Positions 51,671-59,756 of a stretch of DNA of 64,000 nt are shown here, piece by piece. The notes beneath the pieces are model-generated. The model searched no databases and had not been told where the DNA came from. It was given only the letters and a program-made list of their open reading frames with translations. The position numbers were made by a program, and so were the translations under genes. Source of the DNA: Methylopumilus sp003533095 (GTDB lineage Bacteria > Pseudomonadota > Gammaproteobacteria > Burkholderiales > Methylophilaceae); contig CAXBPZ010000001.1 in the NCBI GenBank assembly GCA_963977845.1, positions 129,045 through 193,044 on the forward strand. Direction: 5' to 3'. How positions within the stretch are numbered: the stretch's first letter is position 1; every line of letters begins with the position of its first letter.

Positions 51671-52402
51671 ATGTTTAAAGTTATAAAAATGCGTATATTC
51701 CTTCTTGTTTTAAGTCTTTTACTTGTTGCCTGCAGTTCTTCACTACCCTCGATTAAGCCTTATAAGATGCCGATTCAACAAGGTAATTTAGTTACCTCAA
51801 AAATGATGATGCAACTAAAGCCAGGTATGACGAAAACCCAAGTCCGCTTTGTGATGGGCACACCATTAATTTCTGATAGCTTCCATAAAGATCAATGGGA
51901 TTATTTTTATCAAATGGAAAAAGATGGTGCGATCATTGAAAAAAGAAGAGTGACTTTAATATTTGAAAAAGACCTACTTAATAAGGTAAAAGGTGACGTT
52001 ATTCCTGCCTCTCAAAATGCGAAAGAAGAGCGTCAAGAAATTGTTCCTCAAAAAAATAATGATACGAATCAAAAGCCAGTCCAAAAAGAAAAAAGCATGC
52101 TCGATCGTCTAAAATTTTGGGAAGATGATGAGGAGAAATCTACTCCCAAAATAGTTCCACCTAAAAAAGAAGTGCCGGTAGAAGAAAGAAAAATTGTGAC
52201 GCCTCAGAAAGATATACCTGAGCCAACAAAAGCGGCAGAGCCTGAAATTAAAAAACCTGTGACGGAAGCAGCGCCTGTTGAAATTAAAAAAGAGCCTGAG
52301 GTTTCTAAACCTGAAGCTCCAAAAACTGATAATGCAAAACCATTGCCTGCTGAAACCGATCCCAATTATTTTGATTTAATGTTAGAAAAAATAGGATTCT
52401 AA
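51671..52402 (+). CDS. bamE: Outer-membrane protein assembly factor BamE with charged C-terminal extension
   Basis: A 243-residue lipoprotein, about twice the usual BamE length. The signal peptide ends in lipobox LLLVAC with lipidation near residue 24. The BamE/SmpA domain covers about 25-115, with GNLVTSKMMMQLKPGMTKTQ and VRFVMGTPLISDSFHKDQWD. From about 116 to 230 it is a Lys/Pro/Glu-rich, repetitive low-complexity tail, and the last residues (NYFDLMLEKIGF) look structured. A start at Met7 (MRIFLLVL) would give a tidier signal peptide. Divergent from fur and 4 bases before dapB. The core function in OMP assembly is secure; the tail's role is not. Confidence 0.9.
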   Translation: MFKVIKMRIFLLVLSLLLVACSSSLPSIKPYKMPIQQGNLVTSKMMMQLKPGMTKTQVRFVMGTPLISDSFHKDQWDYFYQMEKDGAIIEKRRVTLIFEKDLLNKVKGDVIPASQNAKEERQEIVPQKNNDTNQKPVQKEKSMLDRLKFWEDDEEKSTPKIVPPKKEVPVEERKIVTPQKDIPEPTKAAEPEIKKPVTEAAPVEIKKEPEVSKPEAPKTDNAKPLPAETDPNYFDLMLEKIGF

Positions 52403-52406
52403 TCAT

Positions 52407-53219
52407 ATGAGTAAAATAAATATTCTTATCGTAGGGGCTTCGGGCCGTATGGGTCAGACACTCATTCAAGAAATTGCTGCCGATAAAGACTTAACGCTTG
52501 TGGCAGCCATTGATCATAAATCGAGCGAGAAGTTAGGCCGTGATGCAGGTGAGGCATTGGGCATTGTGACAGGCATTAAGATTGACCACGATATTGCTAA
52601 AGTGATCTCATCAGCTGATGTGCTCATTGATTTTACGAGACCTGAAGCAAGTCTTGAATATTTAAAATTATGTGAGGCCCATCAGGTGAAGTATGTTATC
52701 GGCACCACTGGATTTTCAGATCAAGAAAAGAAAATGATTCTTGATGCTTCAAAAACAATACCGATTGTTTTTGCACCGAATATGAGTGTGGGCGTTAATT
52801 TATTAATTTCGCTGGTTGAAAAAGCAACACAATTGCTTAAAGATGATTTTGATATTGAAATTATTGAGGCACATCATCGACATAAAATTGATGCCCCTTC
52901 AGGTACAGCGCTAAGATTGGGTGAAGCCGTTGCAATGGCAAGTGGCAGAGATCTTAAAAAGGATGCGCAATATGAGCGTTTTGGCAATACAGGTGAGCGT
53001 AAGCAAACCACGATTGGTTTTTCAACGATTCGCGGTGGCGACATTGTAGGGGACCATACGGTTTTATATGCAGGTACAGGCGAGCGTATTGAACTCACAC
53101 ATAAGGCTTCCAGTCGAGCCACTTTTGCCAAAGGCGCACTCAGAGCCGCTAAGTTTTTAGCTCACCAAAAAACCGGTCTTTTTGATATGCAAAAGGTCTT
53201 AGGTCTCTCTGACCATTAG
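52407..53219 (+). CDS. dapB: 4-hydroxy-tetrahydrodipicolinate reductase
   Basis: A 270-residue NAD(P)H-dependent reductase of the diaminopimelate/lysine pathway. The dinucleotide motif GASGRMGQ is at 10-17, IGTTGFSDQEK near 100, and APNMSVGVNLLISL near 126. The catalytic region EAHHRHKIDAPSGTALRLGE is near 155. GFSTIRGGDIVGDHTVLYAG completes the DapB signature. All catalytic residues are intact. The product feeds meso-diaminopimelate for peptidoglycan and lysine. It follows bamE by 4 bases and precedes the carAB operon by 146 bases, across a separate promoter. Confidence 0.97.
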   Translation: MSKINILIVGASGRMGQTLIQEIAADKDLTLVAAIDHKSSEKLGRDAGEALGIVTGIKIDHDIAKVISSADVLIDFTRPEASLEYLKLCEAHQVKYVIGTTGFSDQEKKMILDASKTIPIVFAPNMSVGVNLLISLVEKATQLLKDDFDIEIIEAHHRHKIDAPSGTALRLGEAVAMASGRDLKKDAQYERFGNTGERKQTTIGFSTIRGGDIVGDHTVLYAGTGERIELTHKASSRATFAKGALRAAKFLAHQKTGLFDMQKVLGLSDH

Positions 53220-53241
53220 CTATTTATCGTAGTTTAGTGCG

Positions 53242-53270
53242 TTGAAATAAGGCGCCAAATCGACTATAAT
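53242..53270 (+). promoter_or_regulatory. Consensus sigma-70 promoter of carAB
   Basis: TTGAAA (53242-53247) and a perfect TATAAT (53265-53270) are separated by exactly 17 bases. Transcription would start near 53277, giving a leader of about 90 bases before carA. A terminator-like hairpin lies in that leader, immediately after the expected start point. Confidence 0.85.
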
Positions 53271-53283
53271 GTTTTAGATATTT

Positions 53284-53316
53284 AAGACGGGAGCTGCTAA
53301 AAACTTCTCCCGTTTT
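53284..53316 (+). terminator. Terminator-like hairpin in the carA leader
   Basis: A stem of ACGGGAG (53287-53293) and CTCCCGT (53307-53313) closes a 13-base loop. It can be extended by a G-T and two A-T pairs to 10 bp, ending in TTTT at 53313-53316 and then GTAT. It could terminate dapB read-through. Because it lies downstream of the carA promoter, it may also act as an attenuator or a 5' stabilising hairpin for carA. Confidence 0.6.
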
Positions 53317-53365
53317 GTATATCCAGTACCCAAACCCTTGAATTCGCAAATACTGGAGAATCATT

Positions 53366-54514
53366 TTGTCTCGAACTATGTCGGCAGTGTTAGTGCTTGC
53401 AGACGGAACTAAGTTTCGAGGTATTTCAATTGGTGCCCCAGGTTTAACCACAGGTGAAGTTGTTTTTAATACTTCCATGACTGGTTATCAAGAAATTCTG
53501 ACCGACCCTTCTTATACAAAACAAATTGTCACACTCACTTATCCTCATATTGGTAATGTAGGTGTAAATCCAGAAGATATTGAATCTGATAGAGTCTATG
53601 CAAGTGGTTTAATTATTCGCGATCTTGCCATGATCAATAGTAATTTTAGAAGCGAACAAACACTCTCCGAATACTTAAAAGCAAATCGCATTGTTGCGAT
53701 TGCAAATATCGATACAAGAAAACTCACTAGACACTTAAGAGAGCATGGCTCTCAAGCCGGATGCATTATTGCTGAATCTGATGACGATAAAAAAGCACAT
53801 GCAGAAGCTAAAGCTTTTCCGGGCCTTTCTGGTATGGACCTCGCTAAAGTGGTGAGTTCTAAGAAAGCATATACCTTCAATCAGGCTGAGTGGTCATTAT
53901 CCGAGGGTTACGTTAATCATAAAGAATTTGATTATCACGTGGTGGCATTTGATTACGGTATCAAGAAGAATATTCTCAGAATGTTAGTTTCAAGAAGATG
54001 CAAGATCACAGTAGTTCCTGCTGAAACATCTTACGAAGAAGTGGTGCGCTTAAAACCTGACGGTGTATTTTTATCGAATGGCCCAGGTGACCCTGAGCCA
54101 TGCGATTATGCGATTAAAGCGATTCAGCAATTAGTTGATGATGGATATCCTACTTTTGGTATTTGTTTAGGCCATCAACTTTTAGCTTTAGCGAGTGGTG
54201 CCAAAACATCGAAGATGAAATTTGGACATCACGGTGCGAATCATCCCGTCCAAGATTTAAAAACAAAACGTGTATTTATTACTAGCCAAAATCATGGCTT
54301 CACCGTTGATCAAACTTCACTTCCTAAAAATTTAGCAGCGACTCACCAATCTCTTTTTGATGGCAGTTTGCAAGGTATTGAAAGATTAGATCAGCCTGCA
54401 TTTAGTTTCCAAGGACACCCTGAGGCAAGTCCTGGACCTTCTGAAATGAGCTACTTGTTTGATCACTTTATTGATCTTATTGAAAAAAAGAAAACAAGCC
54501 ATGCCAAAGCGTAA
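53366..54514 (+). CDS. carA: Carbamoyl-phosphate synthase small subunit
   Basis: A 382-residue glutamine amidotransferase subunit delivering ammonia to CarB. The N-terminal domain contains LVLADGTKFRGISIGAPG and FNTSMTGYQEILTDPSY. The class I glutaminase domain has the nucleophile C267 in FGICLGHQLLALASG and the His351-x-Glu353 pair in GHPEASPGP. The start is taken as TTG at 53366, because GGAG lies 7 bases upstream. An ATG four codons later would be too far from it. The 3' end overlaps the carB start by 14 bases, and the two subunits are made from one transcript. Confidence 0.96.
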   Translation: MSRTMSAVLVLADGTKFRGISIGAPGLTTGEVVFNTSMTGYQEILTDPSYTKQIVTLTYPHIGNVGVNPEDIESDRVYASGLIIRDLAMINSNFRSEQTLSEYLKANRIVAIANIDTRKLTRHLREHGSQAGCIIAESDDDKKAHAEAKAFPGLSGMDLAKVVSSKKAYTFNQAEWSLSEGYVNHKEFDYHVVAFDYGIKKNILRMLVSRRCKITVVPAETSYEEVVRLKPDGVFLSNGPGDPEPCDYAIKAIQQLVDDGYPTFGICLGHQLLALASGAKTSKMKFGHHGANHPVQDLKTKRVFITSQNHGFTVDQTSLPKNLAATHQSLFDGSLQGIERLDQPAFSFQGHPEASPGPSEMSYLFDHFIDLIEKKKTSHAKA

Positions 54515-57500
54515 AGATATTAAATCCATACTCATTATCGGTGCAGGCCCTATTGTCATAGGCCAAGCATGTGAGTTTGACTATTCCGGTGCGCAAGCGT
54601 GTAAAGCGCTTCGAGAGGAAGGCTATCGCGTTATTCTAGTGAATTCAAATCCGGCTACGATCATGACAGATCCTGAAATGGCGGATGCAACCTATATCGA
54701 ACCTATTAATTGGCAGATTGTTGAAAAAATTATCGCTAAAGAAAAACCCGATGCATTGCTTCCAACCATGGGCGGACAAACTGCGCTCAACTGTGCCCTC
54801 GATTTAGATAAGTATGGTGTTTTAAAAAAATATAACGTTGAATTAATTGGCGCATCTAAAGAGGCGATTGATAAGGCAGAAGATAGACAAAAATTTAAAG
54901 AGGCCATGAATAAAATTGGCTTAGGGTCTGCAAAGTCAGCGATCGCGCATAGCTTAGAAGAGGCTATCCAAGTTCAGGCAGGTATTGGTTACCCAGCTAT
55001 CATTCGCCCATCATTTACGATGGGAGGAAGTGGCGGTGGTATTGCTTACAATCGCGAAGAATTTATCGCGATCTGTGAAAGAGGTTTAGAGGCTTCCCCG
55101 ACTAAAGAACTGCTTATTGAAGAATCTCTTCTTGGATGGAAAGAGTATGAGATGGAAGTCGTGCGTGATTCGAAAGATAACTGCATCATTATTTGTTCAA
55201 TTGAAAATCTAGATCCTATGGGGGTGCATACGGGCGACTCCATTACTGTTGCTCCAGCACAAACACTGACTGATAAAGAGTATCAGATCATGCGTAATGC
55301 ATCGATCGCGGTTTTAAGAGAAATTGGTGTCGACACAGGCGGATCCAATGTGCAATTTGCCATTAATCCAAAAGATGGACGCATGATTGTGATTGAAATG
55401 AATCCTCGCGTATCTCGTTCATCCGCATTAGCATCAAAAGCGACGGGCTTTCCGATTGCGAAGATTGCAGCAAAACTTGCTGTCGGTTTTACATTGGATG
55501 AATTAAAGAATGAAATCACAGGTGGCGCTACACCCGCATCTTTTGAGCCGAGCATTGATTATGTGGTGACCAAAGTTCCTCGCTTTGCATTTGAAAAATT
55601 TCCACAGGCGGATTCAAGACTCACGACCCAAATGAAATCGGTGGGCGAAGTGATGGCCATCGGCCGAACCTTCCAAGAGTCTTTCCAAAAAGCATTAAGA
55701 GGCCTTGAAATTGGTGTGGATGGTTTGGATGAAAAAACGACGGATCAAGATCTCATCATTAAAGAATTAAGAGAGCCAGGACCCGAGCGCATCTGGTATG
55801 TGGGTGATGCATTTAGATTAGGTATGTCCATTGAGGAAGTCTTTGGACACTCAAATATTGACCCATGGTTCTTACATCAAATTAAAAACATTATTGAAAT
55901 TGAAAAAGATTTATTAGGAACTTCACTCAACGATTTATCAAGAGAACATTTATTTCAACTAAAACAAAAAGGATTTTCTGATCGAAGACTTGCAGCACTT
56001 CTAAAAGTAAAACAAGAAGACGTTAGAAATTATCGTCACAAGCATCATGTGAGACCCGTTTATAAACGTGTGGATACGTGTGCTGCAGAATTCTCTACGA
56101 ATACAGCTTATATGTATTCAACATACGAAGAAGAGTGTGAAGCTAATCCCACAACAAATAAAAAAATTATTGTGTTGGGTGGTGGGCCAAATCGTATCGG
56201 ACAGGGTATTGAATTTGATTACTGTTGTGTGCATGCAGCGCTTGCCTTACGTGAAGATGGTTATGAAACCATCATGGTCAACTGTAATCCTGAAACTGTA
56301 TCTACTGATTACGACACCTCAGACCGACTTTATTTTGAACCCGTCACGCTTGAAGATGTATTGGAAATTGTGGCCATTGAAAAACCATTGGGTGTCATTG
56401 TGCAGTATGGTGGACAAACTCCACTCAAGCTCGCGAAAGATTTGGAAAAAGCAGGTGTGCCGATTATTGGGACAACCCCTGATGCCATTGATATGGCAGA
56501 AGACCGTGAGCGCTTCCAAAAAATGTTAAATTCAATTGGATTAAAACAGCCGCCTAATCGCACTGCAAGAACACCTGAAGATGCGATTCGTTTAGCTGAG
56601 GAAATTGGATACCCGCTTGTAGTAAGACCGAGTTATGTTTTAGGTGGTCGTGCGATGGAGATCGTTCACGAGCAAGCACAACTTGAAAGATATATGCGTG
56701 AAGCTGTAAAAGTCTCTCATGAGTCTCCTGTCCTTCTTGATCGTTTTTTAAATGATGCACTTGAGGTTGACGTTGATGCATTATCAGATGGTAAAGATGT
56801 CATCATTGGCGGTATTATGGAGCACATCGAACAAGCAGGCGTTCACTCAGGTGACTCTGCATGCTCGCTTCCGCCTTATAGCTTGTCTAAAAAAATTCAA
56901 GACGAATTAAGAAAACAAACGATCGAGATGGCGAAAGCGCTCAATGTCATAGGGCTTATGAATGTGCAGTTTGCGATTCAAGGTGATGTCATCTATGTTT
57001 TAGAAGTTAATCCTAGAGCCTCTCGTACCGTTCCTTTTGTATCTAAAGCATGCGGATTGCAGTTAGCTAAAATTGCAGCGCGCAACATGGTTGGTATGAG
57101 TCTTAAGTCACAAAAAGTCACTAAAGAAATCGTGCCGAAATTCTTCTCTGTGAAAGAAGCCGTATTTCCATTTATTAAATTTCCAGGTGTGGATACGATT
57201 TTAGGGCCTGAAATGAAATCCACAGGGGAGGTCATGGGTTTAGGTAAAACATTTGCTGAAGCATTTATTAAATCTCAACTTGGCTCCTCTACAAAATTAC
57301 CTAAAGATGGAAAAGCCTTTATTAGTGTGCGTCGCGAAGACCACCATAAGGTCGTTGAAATTGCTAAGTCACTCGATCAGTTAGGCTTTCAAATTGTAGC
57401 AACTAAAGGTACAGCAAAAGCTTTAACGGATGCGGGACTTAATGTTGTTCCAGTGAATAAAGTTGCTGAAGGAAGACCGCATATTGTAGATATGATAAAA

Positions 57501-57704
57501 AATAATGAAATTTCTTTCATTGTTAATGTCACCGAAGATAAACGTGCGATTGCAGACTCATACGAAATTAGAAGATATGCATTACAAAATAAAGTCACTT
57601 ATTACACAACTATTGCAGGTGCTAAAGCAGCATGTATTGGTATGAATTTCGTAGAAGAGTTAACAGTCACCTCTATTCAAAGCTTGCATAAAGAACTTAG
57701 TTAA
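54501..57704 (+). CDS. carB: Carbamoyl-phosphate synthase large subunit
   Basis: A 1067-residue enzyme making carbamoyl phosphate for pyrimidines and arginine. Two homologous ATP-grasp halves are present: the first begins SILIIGAGPIVIGQACEFDYSG, the second IIVLGGGPNRIGQGIEFDYC near residue 560. An oligomerisation domain lies between them and an MGS-like allosteric domain spans about 930-1067. The start is placed at the ATG giving MPKRKDIKSIL, which overlaps carA by 14 bases; the open frame begins 14 codons earlier. Length is standard, no frameshift is seen, and codon use is slightly richer in GC than in many neighbours, consistent with high expression. Confidence 0.98.
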   Translation: MPKRKDIKSILIIGAGPIVIGQACEFDYSGAQACKALREEGYRVILVNSNPATIMTDPEMADATYIEPINWQIVEKIIAKEKPDALLPTMGGQTALNCALDLDKYGVLKKYNVELIGASKEAIDKAEDRQKFKEAMNKIGLGSAKSAIAHSLEEAIQVQAGIGYPAIIRPSFTMGGSGGGIAYNREEFIAICERGLEASPTKELLIEESLLGWKEYEMEVVRDSKDNCIIICSIENLDPMGVHTGDSITVAPAQTLTDKEYQIMRNASIAVLREIGVDTGGSNVQFAINPKDGRMIVIEMNPRVSRSSALASKATGFPIAKIAAKLAVGFTLDELKNEITGGATPASFEPSIDYVVTKVPRFAFEKFPQADSRLTTQMKSVGEVMAIGRTFQESFQKALRGLEIGVDGLDEKTTDQDLIIKELREPGPERIWYVGDAFRLGMSIEEVFGHSNIDPWFLHQIKNIIEIEKDLLGTSLNDLSREHLFQLKQKGFSDRRLAALLKVKQEDVRNYRHKHHVRPVYKRVDTCAAEFSTNTAYMYSTYEEECEANPTTNKKIIVLGGGPNRIGQGIEFDYCCVHAALALREDGYETIMVNCNPETVSTDYDTSDRLYFEPVTLEDVLEIVAIEKPLGVIVQYGGQTPLKLAKDLEKAGVPIIGTTPDAIDMAEDRERFQKMLNSIGLKQPPNRTARTPEDAIRLAEEIGYPLVVRPSYVLGGRAMEIVHEQAQLERYMREAVKVSHESPVLLDRFLNDALEVDVDALSDGKDVIIGGIMEHIEQAGVHSGDSACSLPPYSLSKKIQDELRKQTIEMAKALNVIGLMNVQFAIQGDVIYVLEVNPRASRTVPFVSKACGLQLAKIAARNMVGMSLKSQKVTKEIVPKFFSVKEAVFPFIKFPGVDTILGPEMKSTGEVMGLGKTFAEAFIKSQLGSSTKLPKDGKAFISVRREDHHKVVEIAKSLDQLGFQIVATKGTAKALTDAGLNVVPVNKVAEGRPHIVDMIKNNEISFIVNVTEDKRAIADSYEIRRYALQNKVTYYTTIAGAKAACIGMNFVEELTVTSIQSLHKELS

Positions 57705-57722
57705 AATAAACTCATTTTTTAT

Positions 57723-57760
57723 AAAACCACACTCCACTTAAAAGAGCGTGGTTTTTGTTT
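57723..57760 (+). terminator. Intrinsic terminator after carB
   Basis: AAAACCAC-A-CTC (57723-57734) pairs with GAG-C-GTGGTTTT (57744-57755) with one A-C mismatch and a 9-base loop, followed by TGTTTT. It ends the carAB transcript 19 bases after the carB stop and just before greA. The greA start lies shortly after the U-run. Confidence 0.85.
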
Positions 57761-57774
57761 TAATAGGAATGAAT

Positions 57775-58254
57775 ATGCTTAAACAAATACCCATGACCAT
57801 TAAAGGTGCTGAGCTTCTTAAAGAAGAACTCCAGCGTCTAAAAAGTGTTGATCGTCCAAATATCATTCAGGCTATCGCGGAGGCAAGAGCGCAAGGTGAC
57901 TTGTCTGAGAATGCCGAATACGAGTCTGCAAAAGAACGCCAAAGTTTTATTGAAGGCCGCATTGCAGAAATTGAAGCTAAATTATCTAATGCCATGGTGA
58001 TTGATCCTAAGACGATTGTGGGCGAAACTCAATGTGTATTTGGTTCAACCGTTGAAGCACAAGATCTTGATACCGAAGATATCCTGATCTATCAAATCGT
58101 GGGTGACGATGAAGCTGACATTAAACATAAAAAAATTTCAATTAATTCACCGATTGCAAAAGCATTTATCGGTAAAGCTGTGGGCGATGTGGCTGAAGTG
58201 AATACCCCCGGTGGCGCTAAATCTTATGAGATTTTAGATATCAAGTATTTATAA
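57775..58254 (+). CDS. greA: Transcription elongation factor GreA
   Basis: A 159-residue factor that rescues backtracked RNA polymerase by stimulating transcript cleavage. The N-terminal coiled coil (about 12-75) includes GAELLKEELQRLKSVDRPNI and the acidic tip DLSENAEYESAKERQ near residues 41-55. The C-terminal FKBP-like domain contains FIGKAVGDVAEVNTPGGAKSYEIL. The start is set at the second nearby ATG (MLKQIPMTIKG), because AGGA lies 6 bases upstream; the earlier ATG at 57769 has no room for a ribosome site. The carB-greA order is conserved in betaproteobacteria. Confidence 0.96.
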   Translation: MLKQIPMTIKGAELLKEELQRLKSVDRPNIIQAIAEARAQGDLSENAEYESAKERQSFIEGRIAEIEAKLSNAMVIDPKTIVGETQCVFGSTVEAQDLDTEDILIYQIVGDDEADIKHKKISINSPIAKAFIGKAVGDVAEVNTPGGAKSYEILDIKYL

Positions 58255-58288
58255 ATTAAATCCATTTTTGTATTAAACTAAAAACACA

Positions 58289-58735
58289 ATGAAACAATGG
58301 TTAGAAAATTTAGCGCTCATTGCTGCAACCTTTTGGATAGGTGGTCTGTGGGTTGTGGGCATTGTGGCTTATGAATTGTTTAAACTTATTCCTGAGGCGC
58401 AACTTGCAGGAAGTATTGCAGGCCAACTTTTTAAGATGATGGCCTATGTAGGTATGGCGACTAGTATTTATTTACTTATCCAGCGTGTGTATCAGTTTGG
58501 TACGAACGCATTAAAACAAGGCTTTTTCTGGCTTATTGTGCTGATGCTTCTTCTTATTTTGATTAGTCATTTAGGTATAAATCCATTACTAGAAAAATTT
58601 AAATTAGAAGCAATGCCAAAAGATGTGATGGAGAGTGTATTCGCCGATCGATTTGCAACATGGCACGGCATTTCAAGTATTGCTTATTTGCTTGAGTGTT
58701 TCCTAGGTGTGTTTGCTATTTTAAAAATTAGGTAA
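58289..58735 (+). CDS. DUF4149 family membrane protein
   Basis: A 148-residue integral membrane protein with four hydrophobic helices (about 5-27, 45-64, 76-95 and 122-146). Between the third and fourth is a short charged loop (LEKFKLEAMPKDVMESVFADRF). The signature W-I-GG-L-W-V near residue 17 and the FATWHGISSIAYLLE segment are typical of DUF4149 proteins, often encoded between greA and yhbY in betaproteobacteria. Function is unknown. Its stop directly abuts the stop of the convergent yhbY gene. It follows greA by 34 bases. Confidence 0.88.
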   Translation: MKQWLENLALIAATFWIGGLWVVGIVAYELFKLIPEAQLAGSIAGQLFKMMAYVGMATSIYLLIQRVYQFGTNALKQGFFWLIVLMLLLILISHLGINPLLEKFKLEAMPKDVMESVFADRFATWHGISSIAYLLECFLGVFAILKIR

Positions 58736-59023
58736 TTATTTAGGTAACACAATCTTAGGCTCTGAGGCCGCACGATAGACAATAATTTGTAAGCCAATAT
58801 GATGAACGGCAGTTGCTTGAAGAGCTTCACATATTTCACTTAACATAGATTCACGCACCGACTTTTCGTCATTTTGGATTTTAATTTTAATCAACTCATG
58901 CGCTTTTAAATTAAGATCAATTTCTTTAATGACAGATGCCGTTAGGCCTTTATTGCCAATTCTAACAACCGGATTTAATGTGTGAGCTAAGCTTCGAAGA
59001 TATGCAATGGCTTTTGAATTCAA
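58736..59023 (-). CDS. yhbY: RNA-binding protein YhbY (CRM domain)
   Basis: A 95-residue CRS1-YhbY (CRM) domain protein associated with pre-50S ribosomal particles. The family pattern AIAYLRSLAHTLNPVVRIGNKGLTASV is nearly the textbook sequence, with the GxxG-like RIGNKG loop. A conserved alpha-beta half follows (LNLKAHELIKIKIQND) and IGLQIIVYRAASEPKIVLP ends it. It is divergent from rlmE across 41 bases, an arrangement conserved in beta- and gammaproteobacteria where both products act on the large ribosomal subunit. Confidence 0.95.
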   Translation of the reverse strand: MNSKAIAYLRSLAHTLNPVVRIGNKGLTASVIKEIDLNLKAHELIKIKIQNDEKSVRESMLSEICEALQATAVHHIGLQIIVYRAASEPKIVLPK

Positions 59024-59064
59024 GGTAGAAAATTTCTAAAGATCTAAAGAATCGATTTTAACAG

Positions 59065-59682
59065 ATGAAAAGAACAAGAACTAGCAAGGCCTGGATGCAA
59101 GAGCATGTGAATGATGCTTTCGTGAAACAGGCGCAGAAAGATGGATTTCGTTCGAGGGCTGCCTATAAGCTTATGGAGATTCATGAGAAATATAAGCTCA
59201 TTAAGCCCGGGATGAATGTTGTGGATTTGGGTTCAACACCCGGAAGTTGGTCTCAGGTGGCAGCCAAATTGCTCCAAGGCAAAGGCCATATTATTGCTAT
59301 GGATTTACTCCCTATGGATCCCATTCCAAGCGTAGACTTTATTCAAGGCGATTTTAGGGAAGAAGCCTCTTTAAGAGAGCTTGAAACTCACTTAAATAAT
59401 TCTCCGATAGACCTTGTAATTTCGGATATGGCCCCCAATATTACAGGTATCAAGACAGTCGACCAGCCAAGTGTGATGTATCTCACCGAGCTTGCTTTAG
59501 ACTTTTCTTTACAATGGTTGAAACCAGGCGGCCATTTTCTAGTCAAAACCTTCGTAGGTAGCGACTTTGATGAACTGGTAAAAAAGATGCGTCCTGAGTT
59601 TGAAAAGGTGATTACGGTGAAGCCTAAAGCCTCTCGTGATCGAAGTAGTGAAGTTTACTTGCTTGGCTTTGCAAAAGCTTAA
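59065..59682 (+). CDS. rlmE: 23S rRNA 2'-O-ribose methyltransferase RlmE (FtsJ/RrmJ)
   Basis: A 205-residue SAM-dependent methyltransferase modifying U2552 of 23S rRNA in the 50S subunit. The FSRAAYKL-like start appears as GFRSRAAYKLMEI near residue 27, with the catalytic Lys at about 37. The SAM loop is VVDLGSTPGSWSQVA near 52, the catalytic Asp lies in VISDMAPNITG near 123 and the second Lys in FLVKTFVGSDFDEL near 162. The K-D-K-E set is complete. rlmE precedes ftsH by 74 bases, the classical rrmJ-ftsH order. In E. coli this pair is heat-shock regulated; no sigma-32 site is obvious here. Confidence 0.96.
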   Translation: MKRTRTSKAWMQEHVNDAFVKQAQKDGFRSRAAYKLMEIHEKYKLIKPGMNVVDLGSTPGSWSQVAAKLLQGKGHIIAMDLLPMDPIPSVDFIQGDFREEASLRELETHLNNSPIDLVISDMAPNITGIKTVDQPSVMYLTELALDFSLQWLKPGGHFLVKTFVGSDFDELVKKMRPEFEKVITVKPKASRDRSSEVYLLGFAKA

Positions 59683-59756
59683 AAAGTCACAATGAAGTCA
59701 CGTATTAGGTTTAAAATAAAATGATTAACTTAAGATGATACGAGGTCATCCATCAA

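Noticed and set aside
51655..51673. Fur-box-like sequence upstream of fur/bamE
   Set aside because: About 13 of 19 positions match the Fur consensus, but in such AT-rich DNA this is not convincing, and it overlaps the bamE start codon.
54459..54500. Earlier carB start inside carA
   Set aside because: The additional 14 residues are carA sequence read in another frame; the conserved N-terminus begins at 54501.
56068..56529. 153-codon open frame in another frame inside carB
   Set aside because: Entirely contained in the well-conserved carB gene, and the translation has no recognisable domain.
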